A program made the translations under genes and the position numbers. This document shows, piece by piece, positions 1-7,832 of a stretch of 64,000 nt of DNA. Source of the DNA: CBDAPE01 sp965198325 (lineage in GTDB: Bacteria; Pseudomonadota; Alphaproteobacteria; UBA828; JAPUJA01); the NCBI GenBank assembly GCA_965198325.1, contig CBDAPE010000013.1:248001-312000 (forward strand), read 5' to 3'. Positions within the stretch are counted from its first letter, which is position 1. Every line of letters starts with the position of its first letter. Below the pieces are notes generated by a model. The model was not told the origin of the DNA and made no database searches. It saw nothing but the letters and a program-made list of their open reading frames with translations.

Positions 1-20
1 GGTTCAAACAGCTATTCGGT

Positions 21-347
21 TCACCGTAAGCCCACGGGCACCGGTTCAAACACCGCATCCGCACAACGTCGCACGGTTGCCAGGACAACGATGAGGACCA
101 GAAGCCCGCCGAGAGACGGCGCCGACCCTGCCAGGGCGAAGACGCGTTCGACGTAGAGCCCCAGGGTGCCTCCACCTCCGTCGCTGTCGATCACGAGGCC
201 GATCAACGGCAGCGGCGCCGCGATGCCAGCGCCTTCCGCCAGTGCGGCCGCCGTAAGCGCCAGCAGCACAAAGGTGCTGCGTGCGGGATAGGTCGCGAAG
301 AAGTGCCTGAACAGCCGCATGGACTGCCGGGTATCGTCGAATCTCAT
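21..347 (-). pseudogene. N-terminal stub of a polysaccharide-type ABC transporter
   Basis: The 108 codons begin with a short basic segment and hydrophobic stretches that look like the first membrane helices of fused permease/ATPase ABC exporters, which usually have about 580 residues. After about residue 92 the reading leaves the family pattern and stops, so the rest of the permease and the whole ATPase are missing. The ATG at 345-347 overlaps the end of the neighbouring NeuB fragment, so this was the next gene of the operon and probably served glycan export. The substrate is unknown. Confidence 0.55.
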
Positions 348-1038
348 TATCGGCGAGCGGGATCTGTCGGATCAGTGCCCAGTCGATGGGCGTGCCGCGT
401 GCGATGCTGCATGCCGCGCGCCGGCCCAGCACGGCGGGTAGATGTTTGGGCACAAGGCCATGGCCGGGACGGATGATCCTGACATTGCCGCTCGTCAGCA
501 CCTCCCCTTCGGCGATATCGGCGACCGCGAAGATCGACCGGCGGAACACGAGGCTGCCTTTCTCGCTCTCCGACCGGGTGTAGTTGACGTCGCCGAGGGC
601 GGCCCAGGCATCGCGGACATCCGCGACCAGCCTCGCCAGTTCCTCCGGCTCCAAGGAAAACGCACTGTCCGGGCCGCCGTCGGACCGGCGGAGCGTCACA
701 TGCTTTTCGATCGCCGTGGCGCCGAGCGCGACGGCGGCGGTCGCCACGGTCGTTCCCAGCGTGTGGTCCGACAGGCCGACCTCAATGCCGAAGCGGCGGC
801 GCATGTCGTCGATCGTGCGCAGGTTGGCCTCCTCCGGCGCCGTCGGATAGCCGCTGATGCAATGCAGCGGCATCAGTTGTTCGCAATCGCCGCTGCGGGC
901 CGCCTCCACCGCGTCGGCGATTTCGCCCTCGTCGGCCATGCCGGTCGAGACGATCATGGATTTTCCGGTCCGTGCGGCGCGCGCGATCACGTAGGGCGGG
1001 TTCACCGGACCGATCGAGATCGAAGACGCGTTCAGCGC
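343..1038 (-). pseudogene. second NeuB-type sialic/nonulosonic acid synthase, N-terminus deleted
   Basis: About 230 codons match the C-terminal two thirds of NeuB/PseI synthases, which condense PEP with a six-carbon amino sugar. Visible family patterns are STGMAD, HCISGYPT, GLSDHTLGT and IEKHVTL, then an antifreeze-like SAF domain (FAVADIAEGEVLT). The first roughly 100 residues, including the usual EIGxNHNG segment, are absent, and the reading begins at the stop codon of the PIG-L gene with no credible start codon. The frame also runs past the expected end into the ABC stub. It differs clearly from the intact NeuB at 4488-5528, so it is not a duplicate. Inference: a relic of a second nonulosonate activity. 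Confidence 0.75.
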
Positions 1039-1739
1039 ACCAGTTCCCTTACCACCATGAAACACTCCGCCGCCTTCAACCCGGCCGCAGCGCCGCGTAC
1101 ACGGGCAAGCGCCTCGACGGCTTCGAGCGACCTTGCGTGCGGGAACGGGCGCATCTCCGCCGCGTAGGCCTCCAGCGCCCGCACCTTGAGATGAAGGAAC
1201 GGCTCGATATCGACCCAACGCTGGGGCCGGAACGCGTCGCCCGCGCTTTGCCACTCGGTGCTCGACACCGTTTCGAAGGCATAGACCGCCCTCACCGGCG
1301 AGCCTGGCAGAGGGCGGCATGCCGTCACGACCGCCTGATGGACGATGCGATGATCGACGTTCAGGTCGCTCGTGTGGTGCGTATAGACGATCTCCGGCGC
1401 CACCGCTTCAACGACGGCCTCGATGGGCTTGATGATGTCCAGCAAGGGCAAGGTATCGAGGCGGTTGTCGGGCAGACCCAACAGGCGCGGCTCTTCCGCA
1501 CCGATCGTGGACGCTGCGCGCAAGGCGGCGGCCTTGAGGGCGGTCAGTTCCGGTTCTCTGCCCTCCGGTTCACGCCGGGCGGCGCGCGACGTGGTGCCTT
1601 CGGCGACGATCACGATATGTACCGTGTCGCCCCTGGCGGCGTGCGACGCCAGTACCCCGCCGCAACCGAGGATTTCATCATCGGGATGCGCCGCGACCGC
1701 CAGGACCGCGTGTCTCGAATCAACGGTGTCAGTAGACAA
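1032..1739 (-). CDS. PIG-L/LmbE family N-acetyl-sugar deacetylase
   Basis: The 235-residue product has the normal length for PIG-L deacetylases, zinc enzymes that remove N-acetyl groups from sugars. The metal-binding signature AAHPDDEILGCGG lies near residues 16-28, and a second histidine-containing motif (HHTSDLNVDHR) lies mid-protein. The ATG overlaps the end of the upstream VOC gene by 11 bases, so it is translated as part of the operon. In nonulosonate loci such enzymes can unmask an amine so that another acyl group can be attached. That fits the neighbouring formyltransferase and ATP-grasp genes, but the actual substrate is inferred. Confidence 0.8.
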   Translation of the reverse strand: MSTDTVDSRHAVLAVAAHPDDEILGCGGVLASHAARGDTVHIVIVAEGTTSRAARREPEGREPELTALKAAALRAASTIGAEEPRLLGLPDNRLDTLPLLDIIKPIEAVVEAVAPEIVYTHHTSDLNVDHRIVHQAVVTACRPLPGSPVRAVYAFETVSSTEWQSAGDAFRPQRWVDIEPFLHLKVRALEAYAAEMRPFPHARSLEAVEALARVRGAAAGLKAAECFMVVRELVR

Positions 1740-2118
1740 ACCGGTCCTCGTCGTAGTGCTTGAACTCGATCACGTTGTTGGACGGGTCGGCGATGCAGAA
1801 GCTGCGGTGACGCTCCGGCAAGTCGCCGAAACGCACGAACAGGTCTAGGAACAGCGGCCAACCAGACTCGCGGCAGCGTGCGTAACACGCGTCGAACTCC
1901 TCGCCATCGGTGAACGTGATCCCGAAATGGCGCGGATACAGCTTGAGTTCGGGCTCGATCTCTCCGGGCGCCAGATGGCAGACAAGCTGGTCGCTATGGA
2001 ACTCGAACGTCACACGATCATCGTAGCGCCGCGCCTGTCGGGCCCCCAGTACGTTGCCGTAGAAGGATGCGGCCGCATCCAGATCGTGGGTCGGAATGGC
2101 AAGATGGAATATTGTCAC
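1729..2118 (-). CDS. VOC (glyoxalase/dioxygenase-fold) family protein
   Basis: A 129-residue single-domain protein with the vicinal-oxygen-chelate pattern: an N-terminal strand FHLAIPTHDLDAAASFY, a central strand with His (RHFGITF), and the C-terminal IADPSNNVIEFKHY. It has the length of a typical two-module VOC protein with metal ligands (His, Glu). The ATG overlaps the stop of the ATP-grasp gene by 4 bases (ATGA). VOC folds catalyse isomerisation, epimerisation or C-C cleavage, so the role in this glycan operon cannot be named. Confidence 0.75.
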   Translation of the reverse strand: MTIFHLAIPTHDLDAAASFYGNVLGARQARRYDDRVTFEFHSDQLVCHLAPGEIEPELKLYPRHFGITFTDGEEFDACYARCRESGWPLFLDLFVRFGDLPERHRSFCIADPSNNVIEFKHYDEDRFVY

Positions 2119-3152
2119 CCGCCGATGCCCCCGTCCGGCAGTTCGCCAAGAAGATCGCCGCGCACGACAGCGAGTTGTTCGCGCGAGGTCAGGGTCACGA
2201 CGTCGGTCCGGTACCCGGTCACCGGCGTCACGTCTTCACCCATCACCATGTGCATGACGATATCGGGAAAGTTGATGCCCGCGGCGGTCGCGAGGAACGA
2301 GTAGCCCCAGTAGCGCGGATTGACTTCGACGAAGACGAAATCTCCGCGCGCGGCGTCATGGATGAACTCGGCATTGACGGCGCCATAGTGCGGCCCGGTC
2401 GCTTCCATTGCGATCCGCGCGAGTTCCGCGAGGCGCGGTTCCGAGACCGGCACCCCGCCAAGCGCGGACCCGCCCCAGTCATAAGTGGTACGGATGCTGC
2501 GCGACATGAACGACGCGAGGCATCGGCCGCGGCCGTCATAGATCGCCTGGGCCATGTAGAGTCGGCCAAGCCGGTAGTCGAGTCGCTCCTGAACCATCTG
2601 CCCGGTCGCCCCCTCGCCGAGCGCGACACGATAGGCGTCTAGTTCGTCCACACTGCCGAAGAAGACGACACCATGGCCGCTGCGAGCACGGATCGGCCGC
2701 ACGATGACCGGCATGGGCGGATTCTCGATCCTGTCGTCCAGACGCCACGAACGCGGCACGGGGACGCCGAGACTGCCGGCCAGCGCGACGGTGGCCAGCT
2801 TGTCGGTCGCCGCCATGACCGTGGCATGCGGGGATGCGACCAAGCGCACGCCAGCGGCCGCAAATCGTTCGGCGGCGGCCGAGCAGACAATGATTTCCTC
2901 GTCGGCACTGGGCCAAAAAACGTCGGCGTCTTCGGCCTTGCATATCTCCAGAATGCGATCGACATAGGTGGGATCGTAGCCGGACGGGATAACGTGACGG
3001 CCCGCGAGCTCGGGCTGATAAAGCGCCGCAACCAGGGCATCGGCGTCACAGCCGACCAGGCGGTAACGGCCCGTCTGGGCCAGCGAGCGCAACAACGACC
3101 AGCCACCCGCCCCGCCGCAACAGGTGAAGACGACCGTCGGGTCAGTTCGCAT
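2115..3152 (-). CDS. ATP-grasp domain ligase of the glycan operon
   Basis: The 345-residue product has a Rossmann-like preATP-grasp start (VVFTCCGGAGGW), the ATP-grasp lid region (VIVRPIRARSGHGVVFFG) and the metal-binding end (FVFVEVNPRYWG, Glu and Asn ligands). It resembles carbamoyl-phosphate-synthase-like ligases found in polysaccharide loci, which join a carboxylate to an amine through an acyl-phosphate. The ATG at 3150-3152 was chosen because it overlaps the ComA-like gene by 11 bases and everything upstream in this frame is non-family sequence. Inference: it attaches an acid, perhaps the product of the two genes before it, to a sugar amine. Confidence 0.8.
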   Translation of the reverse strand: MRTDPTVVFTCCGGAGGWSLLRSLAQTGRYRLVGCDADALVAALYQPELAGRHVIPSGYDPTYVDRILEICKAEDADVFWPSADEEIIVCSAAAERFAAAGVRLVASPHATVMAATDKLATVALAGSLGVPVPRSWRLDDRIENPPMPVIVRPIRARSGHGVVFFGSVDELDAYRVALGEGATGQMVQERLDYRLGRLYMAQAIYDGRGRCLASFMSRSIRTTYDWGGSALGGVPVSEPRLAELARIAMEATGPHYGAVNAEFIHDAARGDFVFVEVNPRYWGYSFLATAAGINFPDIVMHMVMGEDVTPVTGYRTDVVTLTSREQLAVVRGDLLGELPDGGIGG

Positions 3153-3924
3153 CGTGGCGCCCCGGCAGCAGACCGATGGTGTCGTTGCGTAGACCCAGCC
3201 GCAAGGTCTCCAGCGCGATTGCGTCATCGGGCCGGATGTTGCCCAAGTTGACGTTGCTGCCCAGCTCCTTGATGAACCACGCCTGCTGATCCCGTTCCGG
3301 CGCCTCGAACAGGACGCGCTCCAGGTCAAGCGTCGGTTCAGATTCCATCTCTGCAATCAACCCCATTCTCACCTCGCCTGTGCGGCGATAGATGCCGGCT
3401 CGCCCGCTCTCGCGCCCCTCGGTCACCACCATGAAGGCGCCGGCGTCCAGCTCCTGTTTCATGTGCAGAATCCACTGCGATGGCGGGATGACCGTCTCGG
3501 CATCCTTGCTCCCTACTTCGGAAAGCACTCGGAAGTCCCTGGACAAGGACTCGATCAACGCGAGCTTGTCGGACTCCGGCATTTGGATCGAGCCATCGGA
3601 AATTTCGATGAGATCGACTTCCAATTCCCCCAACCAACCCACGAGCCGGTCGACGCGGTTCTGAGCGTAGGCTGCCTCGAACAGGGTACCGCCGAACCAG
3701 AAGCCGATGCCGTGCCGGCGAAGGAGGTCGAGCTTCTCCTGCAAACAGAGGGTCACGAGGCCGGTACACCAGCCGAATTTGACGTAGTCGATATAGGGGC
3801 CGGCCGCCTCGATGAGGTTGGCGAGCTCGCCGCGCGACAAACCGCGGTCCATCACCATTGTAATACCAACTTCGCGCGGCTTCGCAGAGCGCGGTGGTAA
3901 GTCGAGAAAATCGCCGTTCAGCAC
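3142..3924 (-). CDS. ComA-like phosphosulfolactate synthase family protein
   Basis: About 260 residues, the normal ComA length, with the barrel motifs in order: YVKFGWCT, the GGTLFEAA segment, LIEISDGSIQMP and LSEVGSKD. ComA of methanogens adds sulfite to PEP to give (R)-phosphosulfolactate. Family members in bacteria are mostly uncharacterised. The GTG at 3922-3924 is preferred over the first ATG because homology begins there and because it overlaps the phosphatase stop in the usual coupled way. It sits between a phosphatase and an ATP-grasp ligase in a nonulosonate operon, which suggests a dedicated acyl donor. The exact substrate is inference. Confidence 0.8.
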   Translation of the reverse strand: MLNGDFLDLPPRSAKPREVGITMVMDRGLSRGELANLIEAAGPYIDYVKFGWCTGLVTLCLQEKLDLLRRHGIGFWFGGTLFEAAYAQNRVDRLVGWLGELEVDLIEISDGSIQMPESDKLALIESLSRDFRVLSEVGSKDAETVIPPSQWILHMKQELDAGAFMVVTEGRESGRAGIYRRTGEVRMGLIAEMESEPTLDLERVLFEAPERDQQAWFIKELGSNVNLGNIRPDDAIALETLRLGLRNDTIGLLPGRHDAN

Positions 3925-4484
3925 AACCGTGGAACCTCGGGGAGTTCGATTCGACCCAAGTTTGCTACGGCAACATCCCAAAGACAGTCCAAAGGCCGAT
4001 CGTCTAGAAGACAAACTATAAAACGCAATGGCACGCCATGACCGACGACAAGAATCTCCTCGTTTGGCTCCATGCTACCGAACGTCTCGTCGAGCGCCGC
4101 GAACACACGGTGGGCCAATTCGTCGAGCGTCTCGCCGCCGCCGGGACGCGCTGTCGATGGCTGTTGCCTCCACGCTCGCCACGCTTCGGGCTCCTCGCGG
4201 GCAATGTCTTCGGCGAGACGCCCCTCGAAGCTGCCGAGGGAGATTTCCCAGAGGTGGGCATCCTCGGTGACCGGGGGCAGCGCGGCGCCAAACAACGCAT
4301 CCACCGTCTCGCGACAGCGTCGGGCGGGGCTTCTGATGATGCGGTCGGGTCGAGGCAAGGTGGGGCCGAGCGCTTCCGCCGCCATGCGGCCCACCATTGA
4401 CAAGCCTGGGTCGCGCTGCCCCTGGACACGGGCCGGCGGGCCGTTCCAGTCAGTATGCGCATGGCGCATGGGCACAAGCCCCAT
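3918..4484 (-). CDS. histidine phosphatase superfamily protein
   Basis: A 188-residue phosphoglycerate-mutase-like phosphatase. The catalytic start is MRHAHTDWNG (Arg-His at residues 7-8). The usual RHGET is changed to RHAHT, but the phospho-accepting His is kept. The second conserved Arg pair (IIRSPARRCRET) and the acid-region GHGVPLRF are also present. It starts 3 bases after the NeuB stop and overlaps the ComA-like start. Candidate substrates are a NeuB product that carries phosphate, or phosphosulfolactate from the next gene; ComB, the usual phosphatase for the latter, is absent here. No regulator signal is visible. Confidence 0.8.
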   Translation of the reverse strand: MGLVPMRHAHTDWNGPPARVQGQRDPGLSMVGRMAAEALGPTLPRPDRIIRSPARRCRETVDALFGAALPPVTEDAHLWEISLGSFEGRLAEDIAREEPEAWRAWRQQPSTARPGGGETLDELAHRVFAALDETFGSMEPNEEILVVGHGVPLRFIVCLLDDRPLDCLWDVAVANLGRIELPEVPRLC

Positions 4485-4487
4485 GGT

Positions 4488-5528
4488 TCAGCGTGCCGGC
4501 TCGATATCGGTAAAGGTGATGGCGACACCCGCCTCCAGGTCGCGTGCCGCGCGCCAGCCGGCGATGCGACGCCCCTGATCGCTGCCGAGAAGGTCCGCGG
4601 GATCGACTTTGCTGGCGTCAATTCGGCGCGGCGCGATGTTGTTCCCGTCGATCGTATCGCCCGTGGCGATGTCCACCATTGCGGTCAGATAACGCCGGCC
4701 GACGATTCGTATATCATGCTCAGGTCCTATTGGTGCTTTCACCCCATTTCCCAGCATTGCCTCGGTCCGGCGCACGGCGGCAATATAGGCCTTCATCGTC
4801 TCCGGATCGGCCGAGAAGTGATGATCGGGACCTTCCATGGCGTTGTCGAGCGTGAAGTGCTTTTCGAGCCAAGTCGCGCCGAGTGCCACTGCAAGTGGCC
4901 CGGCAATAGTGCCCAGAGAATGATCTGAATAGCCGATCCCGAAGCCCGGGAAGGCGGCTATCATGGTGCCGAGTGCCCGCAAGTTCAGGTTCGAGTCGTC
5001 AGAGGGATACTGTACGGTGCAGTGCAACAGCGTGATATCATCGGTCCCGTGCGACAATATGTCGGTTGCCCGTTCGATCTCGCCCAGCGTGCTGGCGCCG
5101 GTAGAGAGAATGACCGGCTTCCCGGTCTCGGCGGTCGCCTCCAATAGCGGTATATTATCAATATTCGTTGAGCCGATCTTGATCAGCGGAAGGTCTAGAT
5201 CGACGATTATGGCAAGCCCTGTAAGATCTGAGGCAGTCGAGATCATGGTCACTTTCTTGCCAGCAGCATGATCGCGAATTGCCCGGAAGTCATCGAGACC
5301 GAGCTGGCGTTCCTTGAAGATCGGCAGGAACCCTGATCCTGGCGCTATGAACGCATTCGCCGTGAAGCACTGGAACTTCACGTAGTTGGCGCCGCAGGAC
5401 TCGGCAGCGTCAACTAAGCGTTTCGCAACATCCACGTCTCCGTTGTGATTGATTTCCGCTTCTGCGATGATTCGAGTAGGATGTGTCACGGCTAGCCTCG
5501 CGGTTACTGTTGAAGTTGAACGCGGCAT
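4488..5528 (-). CDS. neuB: NeuB-family nonulosonic acid synthase (SpsE/PseI/LegI type)
   Basis: The 346-residue product has the complete family layout: a TIM barrel with AEAEINHNG near residue 25, KFQCFTA, STGASTLGEI, LLHCTVQYPS and YSDHSLGTIAG, then a C-terminal SAF domain (MVDIATGDTIDGNNI). It condenses PEP with a 2,4-diamino-trideoxyhexose or ManNAc-type sugar. PseG next door suggests a pseudaminic or legionaminic-type substrate. The ATG at 5526-5528 was chosen because the longer frame overlaps the formyltransferase; the gap to that gene is then 8 bases. It appears intact. Confidence 0.88.
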   Translation of the reverse strand: MPRSTSTVTARLAVTHPTRIIAEAEINHNGDVDVAKRLVDAAESCGANYVKFQCFTANAFIAPGSGFLPIFKERQLGLDDFRAIRDHAAGKKVTMISTASDLTGLAIIVDLDLPLIKIGSTNIDNIPLLEATAETGKPVILSTGASTLGEIERATDILSHGTDDITLLHCTVQYPSDDSNLNLRALGTMIAAFPGFGIGYSDHSLGTIAGPLAVALGATWLEKHFTLDNAMEGPDHHFSADPETMKAYIAAVRRTEAMLGNGVKAPIGPEHDIRIVGRRYLTAMVDIATGDTIDGNNIAPRRIDASKVDPADLLGSDQGRRIAGWRAARDLEAGVAITFTDIEPAR

Positions 5529-6205
5529 CACTTGTACTATTTTGCGTGTTCTTGCGTTGACGAAACAAACCATTGCACATCTTCATTCTCATCCGCTTTC
5601 AGACAGAGCATGAAGCGCCTTCCCCGATGATGGAAATAAGCCGGATACCTCTCCGGGTCGGCAACGCGCAGCAGATCGAACTGCTCCGCGATGGAGAGGT
5701 CGGGATCCAATCGGCTGTCGCACGGCGTGCGGCGTGGATAGAACGTCGCTTCTCCGCTCTGCTCGGCGCCCTCCGGTGGCGCCGTTTCATCGAGAAACCG
5801 CCGGCAGAGCTCCAGCGTCTTCTCGCCCTGGAGAGCGCGCCATTCCTCATATGTTTCGTTGCCCCTCAACGCGATTGCGTCACGATAGATGACCGGTCCA
5901 GCGTCGACACTGCCGGTCGCCTCGAACAGGCAAATCGGTATCGACGTTCTGCCTTCGAGGATTTGCCATGTCATGGGGGAAAATCCCCGCCCTTTGGGCA
6001 GGGCGCTTTCGTAAACAACGAGATTGAACCGATTCCGACTCAGCAGTCGTTCCGGGACTATCCCCACACATCCGAGCAGAAAGGCAACATCGCTCTCCGG
6101 CAGATCTTCGACGTCACGAACCAGTTCCGCTCTATCGCCATTGCGGCAAAGCTCGCTGACAAGATGCTTGGCATACGGCAGAAACCAGCTTTCGTTGTCG
6201 ACTAG

Positions 6206-7049
6206 GGTCCGGACTCATTACAGCCACCAGATGACGGCGGCGGCAAGGGCGATTGCTGCGATGAAGTTTTTGATGTTGCGGTCGAAGCGGGTGGCTATAC
6301 GGCGCCAGTCCTTGAGGCGGCAAAACATGCGCTCGATGATGTTGCGCTGCCTGTAGACGGTCTTGTCATAATGGTATTGGACCTTGCGGTTCTTGCGCGG
6401 TGGGATGACGGCCGTGGTTCCGCGTTCTGCCAGCCAGTCGCGCAGGGCTTTGCTGTCATCGCCCTTGTCGGCGACGAGTTCGGCGGCGGGCGGCATGGCT
6501 TCGATACAGCGCTGGGCGAGCTTGCAATCATGGACGTTTCCTGGTGTCAGGAGCAGGACGAGGGGCCTGCCTTTCGCATCGCAGACAGCGTGGAGCTTGG
6601 TGTTGCGGCCCCCCTTGGTGCGGCCGATGCCATGGGCCAAGGCCCCCCTTTTCCGCCGCCGGCGCAGCGATGAACCTTGATGCAGGTTGAATCGATGAAC
6701 AGCCGGTCGGGGGCGTCTTCGCCGCCCGCCAGCGCACTGAATATCCGTTCCCAGATGCCGCGCTCCGCCCAGCGTACAAAGCGGTTGTAGAGCGTCTTCT
6801 TCGGTCCGTAGACCTCACGCGGACAGTCGGCCCAGCGCCCGCCATTCCTCAGGGCATGGACGATCCCGCTCAGCACCCGGCGATCGTCAACGCGCGCCAT
6901 GCCGCGCGTATCCGTCGGCAAAAGCGAAGCGATCCGAGCCCATTGCGCATCCGAAAACCAAAAGAAATCCGACATTTCCATCGCCTCCTCGCTGGAGACA
7001 ATGAATCATGCCAGCCCCGCTTTGGGAATCCCCTTAATGGGTCCGGACC
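6206..7049 (-). mobile_element. IS5 family (IS427 group) insertion sequence, copy 1
   Basis: The element is 844 bp long and bounded by near-perfect terminal inverted repeats (GGTCCGGACTCATTA and GGTCCGGACCCATTA). It is flanked by CTAG on both sides (6202-6205 and 7050-7053), the target duplication expected for this group. A second copy lies at 22881-25073, and one base difference was seen by eye (C/T near 6235). It interrupts the formyltransferase gene. Confidence 0.93.
6218..6981 (-). CDS. IS5 family transposase, two frames joined by programmed frameshift
   Basis: The first frame (6547-6981) holds the N-terminal DUF4096-like domain (DAQWARIASLLP, the GIVHALRNG segment and the first catalytic Asp in FIDSTCIKVHR). 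The second (6218-6640) holds the rest of the DDE domain (ELVADKGDDSKALRDWL, NIIERMFCRLKDWRRI). They meet at an A4G6 run (complement of 6643-6652), a classic slippery site in IS427-group elements. An AGGAGG ribosome site precedes the ATG. It is likely functional. Confidence 0.9.
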
Positions 7050-7091
7050 CTAGAACCTCAATCCGCCGCGGCTTGGCCCAGGTTGAATCGG

Positions 7092-7832
7092 TCACGGCAC
7101 GGCCATCTCTTGAGCCGCGGCGTGTTGGTTCCGAGCGGCATTGATGGCAGTCAATGCCGGCCTGTCCCCGAGCAGATCCACAATATCGCGCGTCGTGAAC
7201 GCCGGGTCGGCGGGGTAGAGAGCGGCGTAAACCTCGCGCACGAGCTCGAGGTCCTCCGGGAAGTCCACGGTCCAGCGAAGATGAGACTGATCGCTTTCCT
7301 GGCATAGCTGGCCGATGGTGAAGCGACCGCTGTTCCAAAGATGCGGCATCACATGTTCGCGCTCGAACGGTGTGGTGGCGTTGCGCCACGCCTGTTCAAG
7401 ACAGGGATAACGGCAAACCTCCGCGTCGAGTCCATGCGGGAACGTGCGTATGCGGGAGTTCGAGGTGTAGTCGAAGCCGCCTTCGAGGTGGTGCTCAACC
7501 ACGCGATCGATCACGTCGGCGTCCGCCAGCGGACAATCGGCCGTCAGCCGAATGAGATGGTCGGGCGCATACGGTCTGGCGGCCTGCACGAAACGGTCCA
7601 GTACATCGTGCAACGAGCCGCGGAAGCAGTCGATCGCGTCGTCCGCGCACAACCGGGCGATCACGTCGTCGGAGGGCGACGTGCTGGTCGCGACCAGGAG
7701 CCTGTCGAAGCTCTGCGCCCGGCCGACACGCTCCAGCTGCCGCAGCAGCATGGGGCGGTCCAGGATCGGGGCCATGACCTTGCCGGGCAGTCGCGTCGAC
7801 GACATGCGCGCCTGCAGGATCGCCAGAATCAT
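7092..7832 (-). CDS. cytidylyltransferase, CMP-nonulosonate synthetase (PseF/SpsF type)
   Basis: The 246-residue nucleotidyltransferase starts with the signature ILAILQARMSSTRLPGKVM (residues 2-20) and carries RLTADCPLADADVID, the Asp-containing metal site, near residue 100. It would activate the nine-carbon sugar acid as its CMP derivative for transfer. The ATG at 7830-7832 overlaps the PseG stop by 4 bases. The longer open frame upstream is out-of-frame PseG sequence and was ignored. Together with PseG and NeuB it forms the SpsE-SpsF-SpsG trio known from Bacillus spore-coat glycan loci. Confidence 0.85.
   Translation of the reverse strand: MILAILQARMSSTRLPGKVMAPILDRPMLLRQLERVGRAQSFDRLLVATSTSPSDDVIARLCADDAIDCFRGSLHDVLDRFVQAARPYAPDHLIRLTADCPLADADVIDRVVEHHLEGGFDYTSNSRIRTFPHGLDAEVCRYPCLEQAWRNATTPFEREHVMPHLWNSGRFTIGQLCQESDQSHLRWTVDFPEDLELVREVYAALYPADPAFTTRDIVDLLGDRPALTAINAARNQHAAAQEMAVP

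Larger units (their letters stand above)
5537..7095 (-). pseudogene. formyltransferase of the nonulosonate operon, split by IS5
   Basis: Two pieces flank an IS5 copy. The upstream piece encodes 15 residues from a GTG at 7093-7095, which overlaps the previous stop codon. The downstream piece continues with VDNESWFLPYAKHLVSE and runs to 5537. Removing the IS and one CTAG copy restores one frame of about 236 codons. The fold resembles folate-dependent formyltransferases acting on sugar amines: the segment VVYESALPKGRGFSP matches the hydrolase-like core and is followed by ATGSVDAGPVIYRD. The split removes only the first strand, but without a start site the gene is probably silent. Downstream genes may also suffer polarity. 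Confidence 0.8.

Noticed and set aside
46..1320. Single 424-codon open frame covering NeuB2
   Set aside because: Only residues from about 95 to 325 match NeuB; the first part is PIG-L read in another frame and the last part is the ABC gene out of frame.
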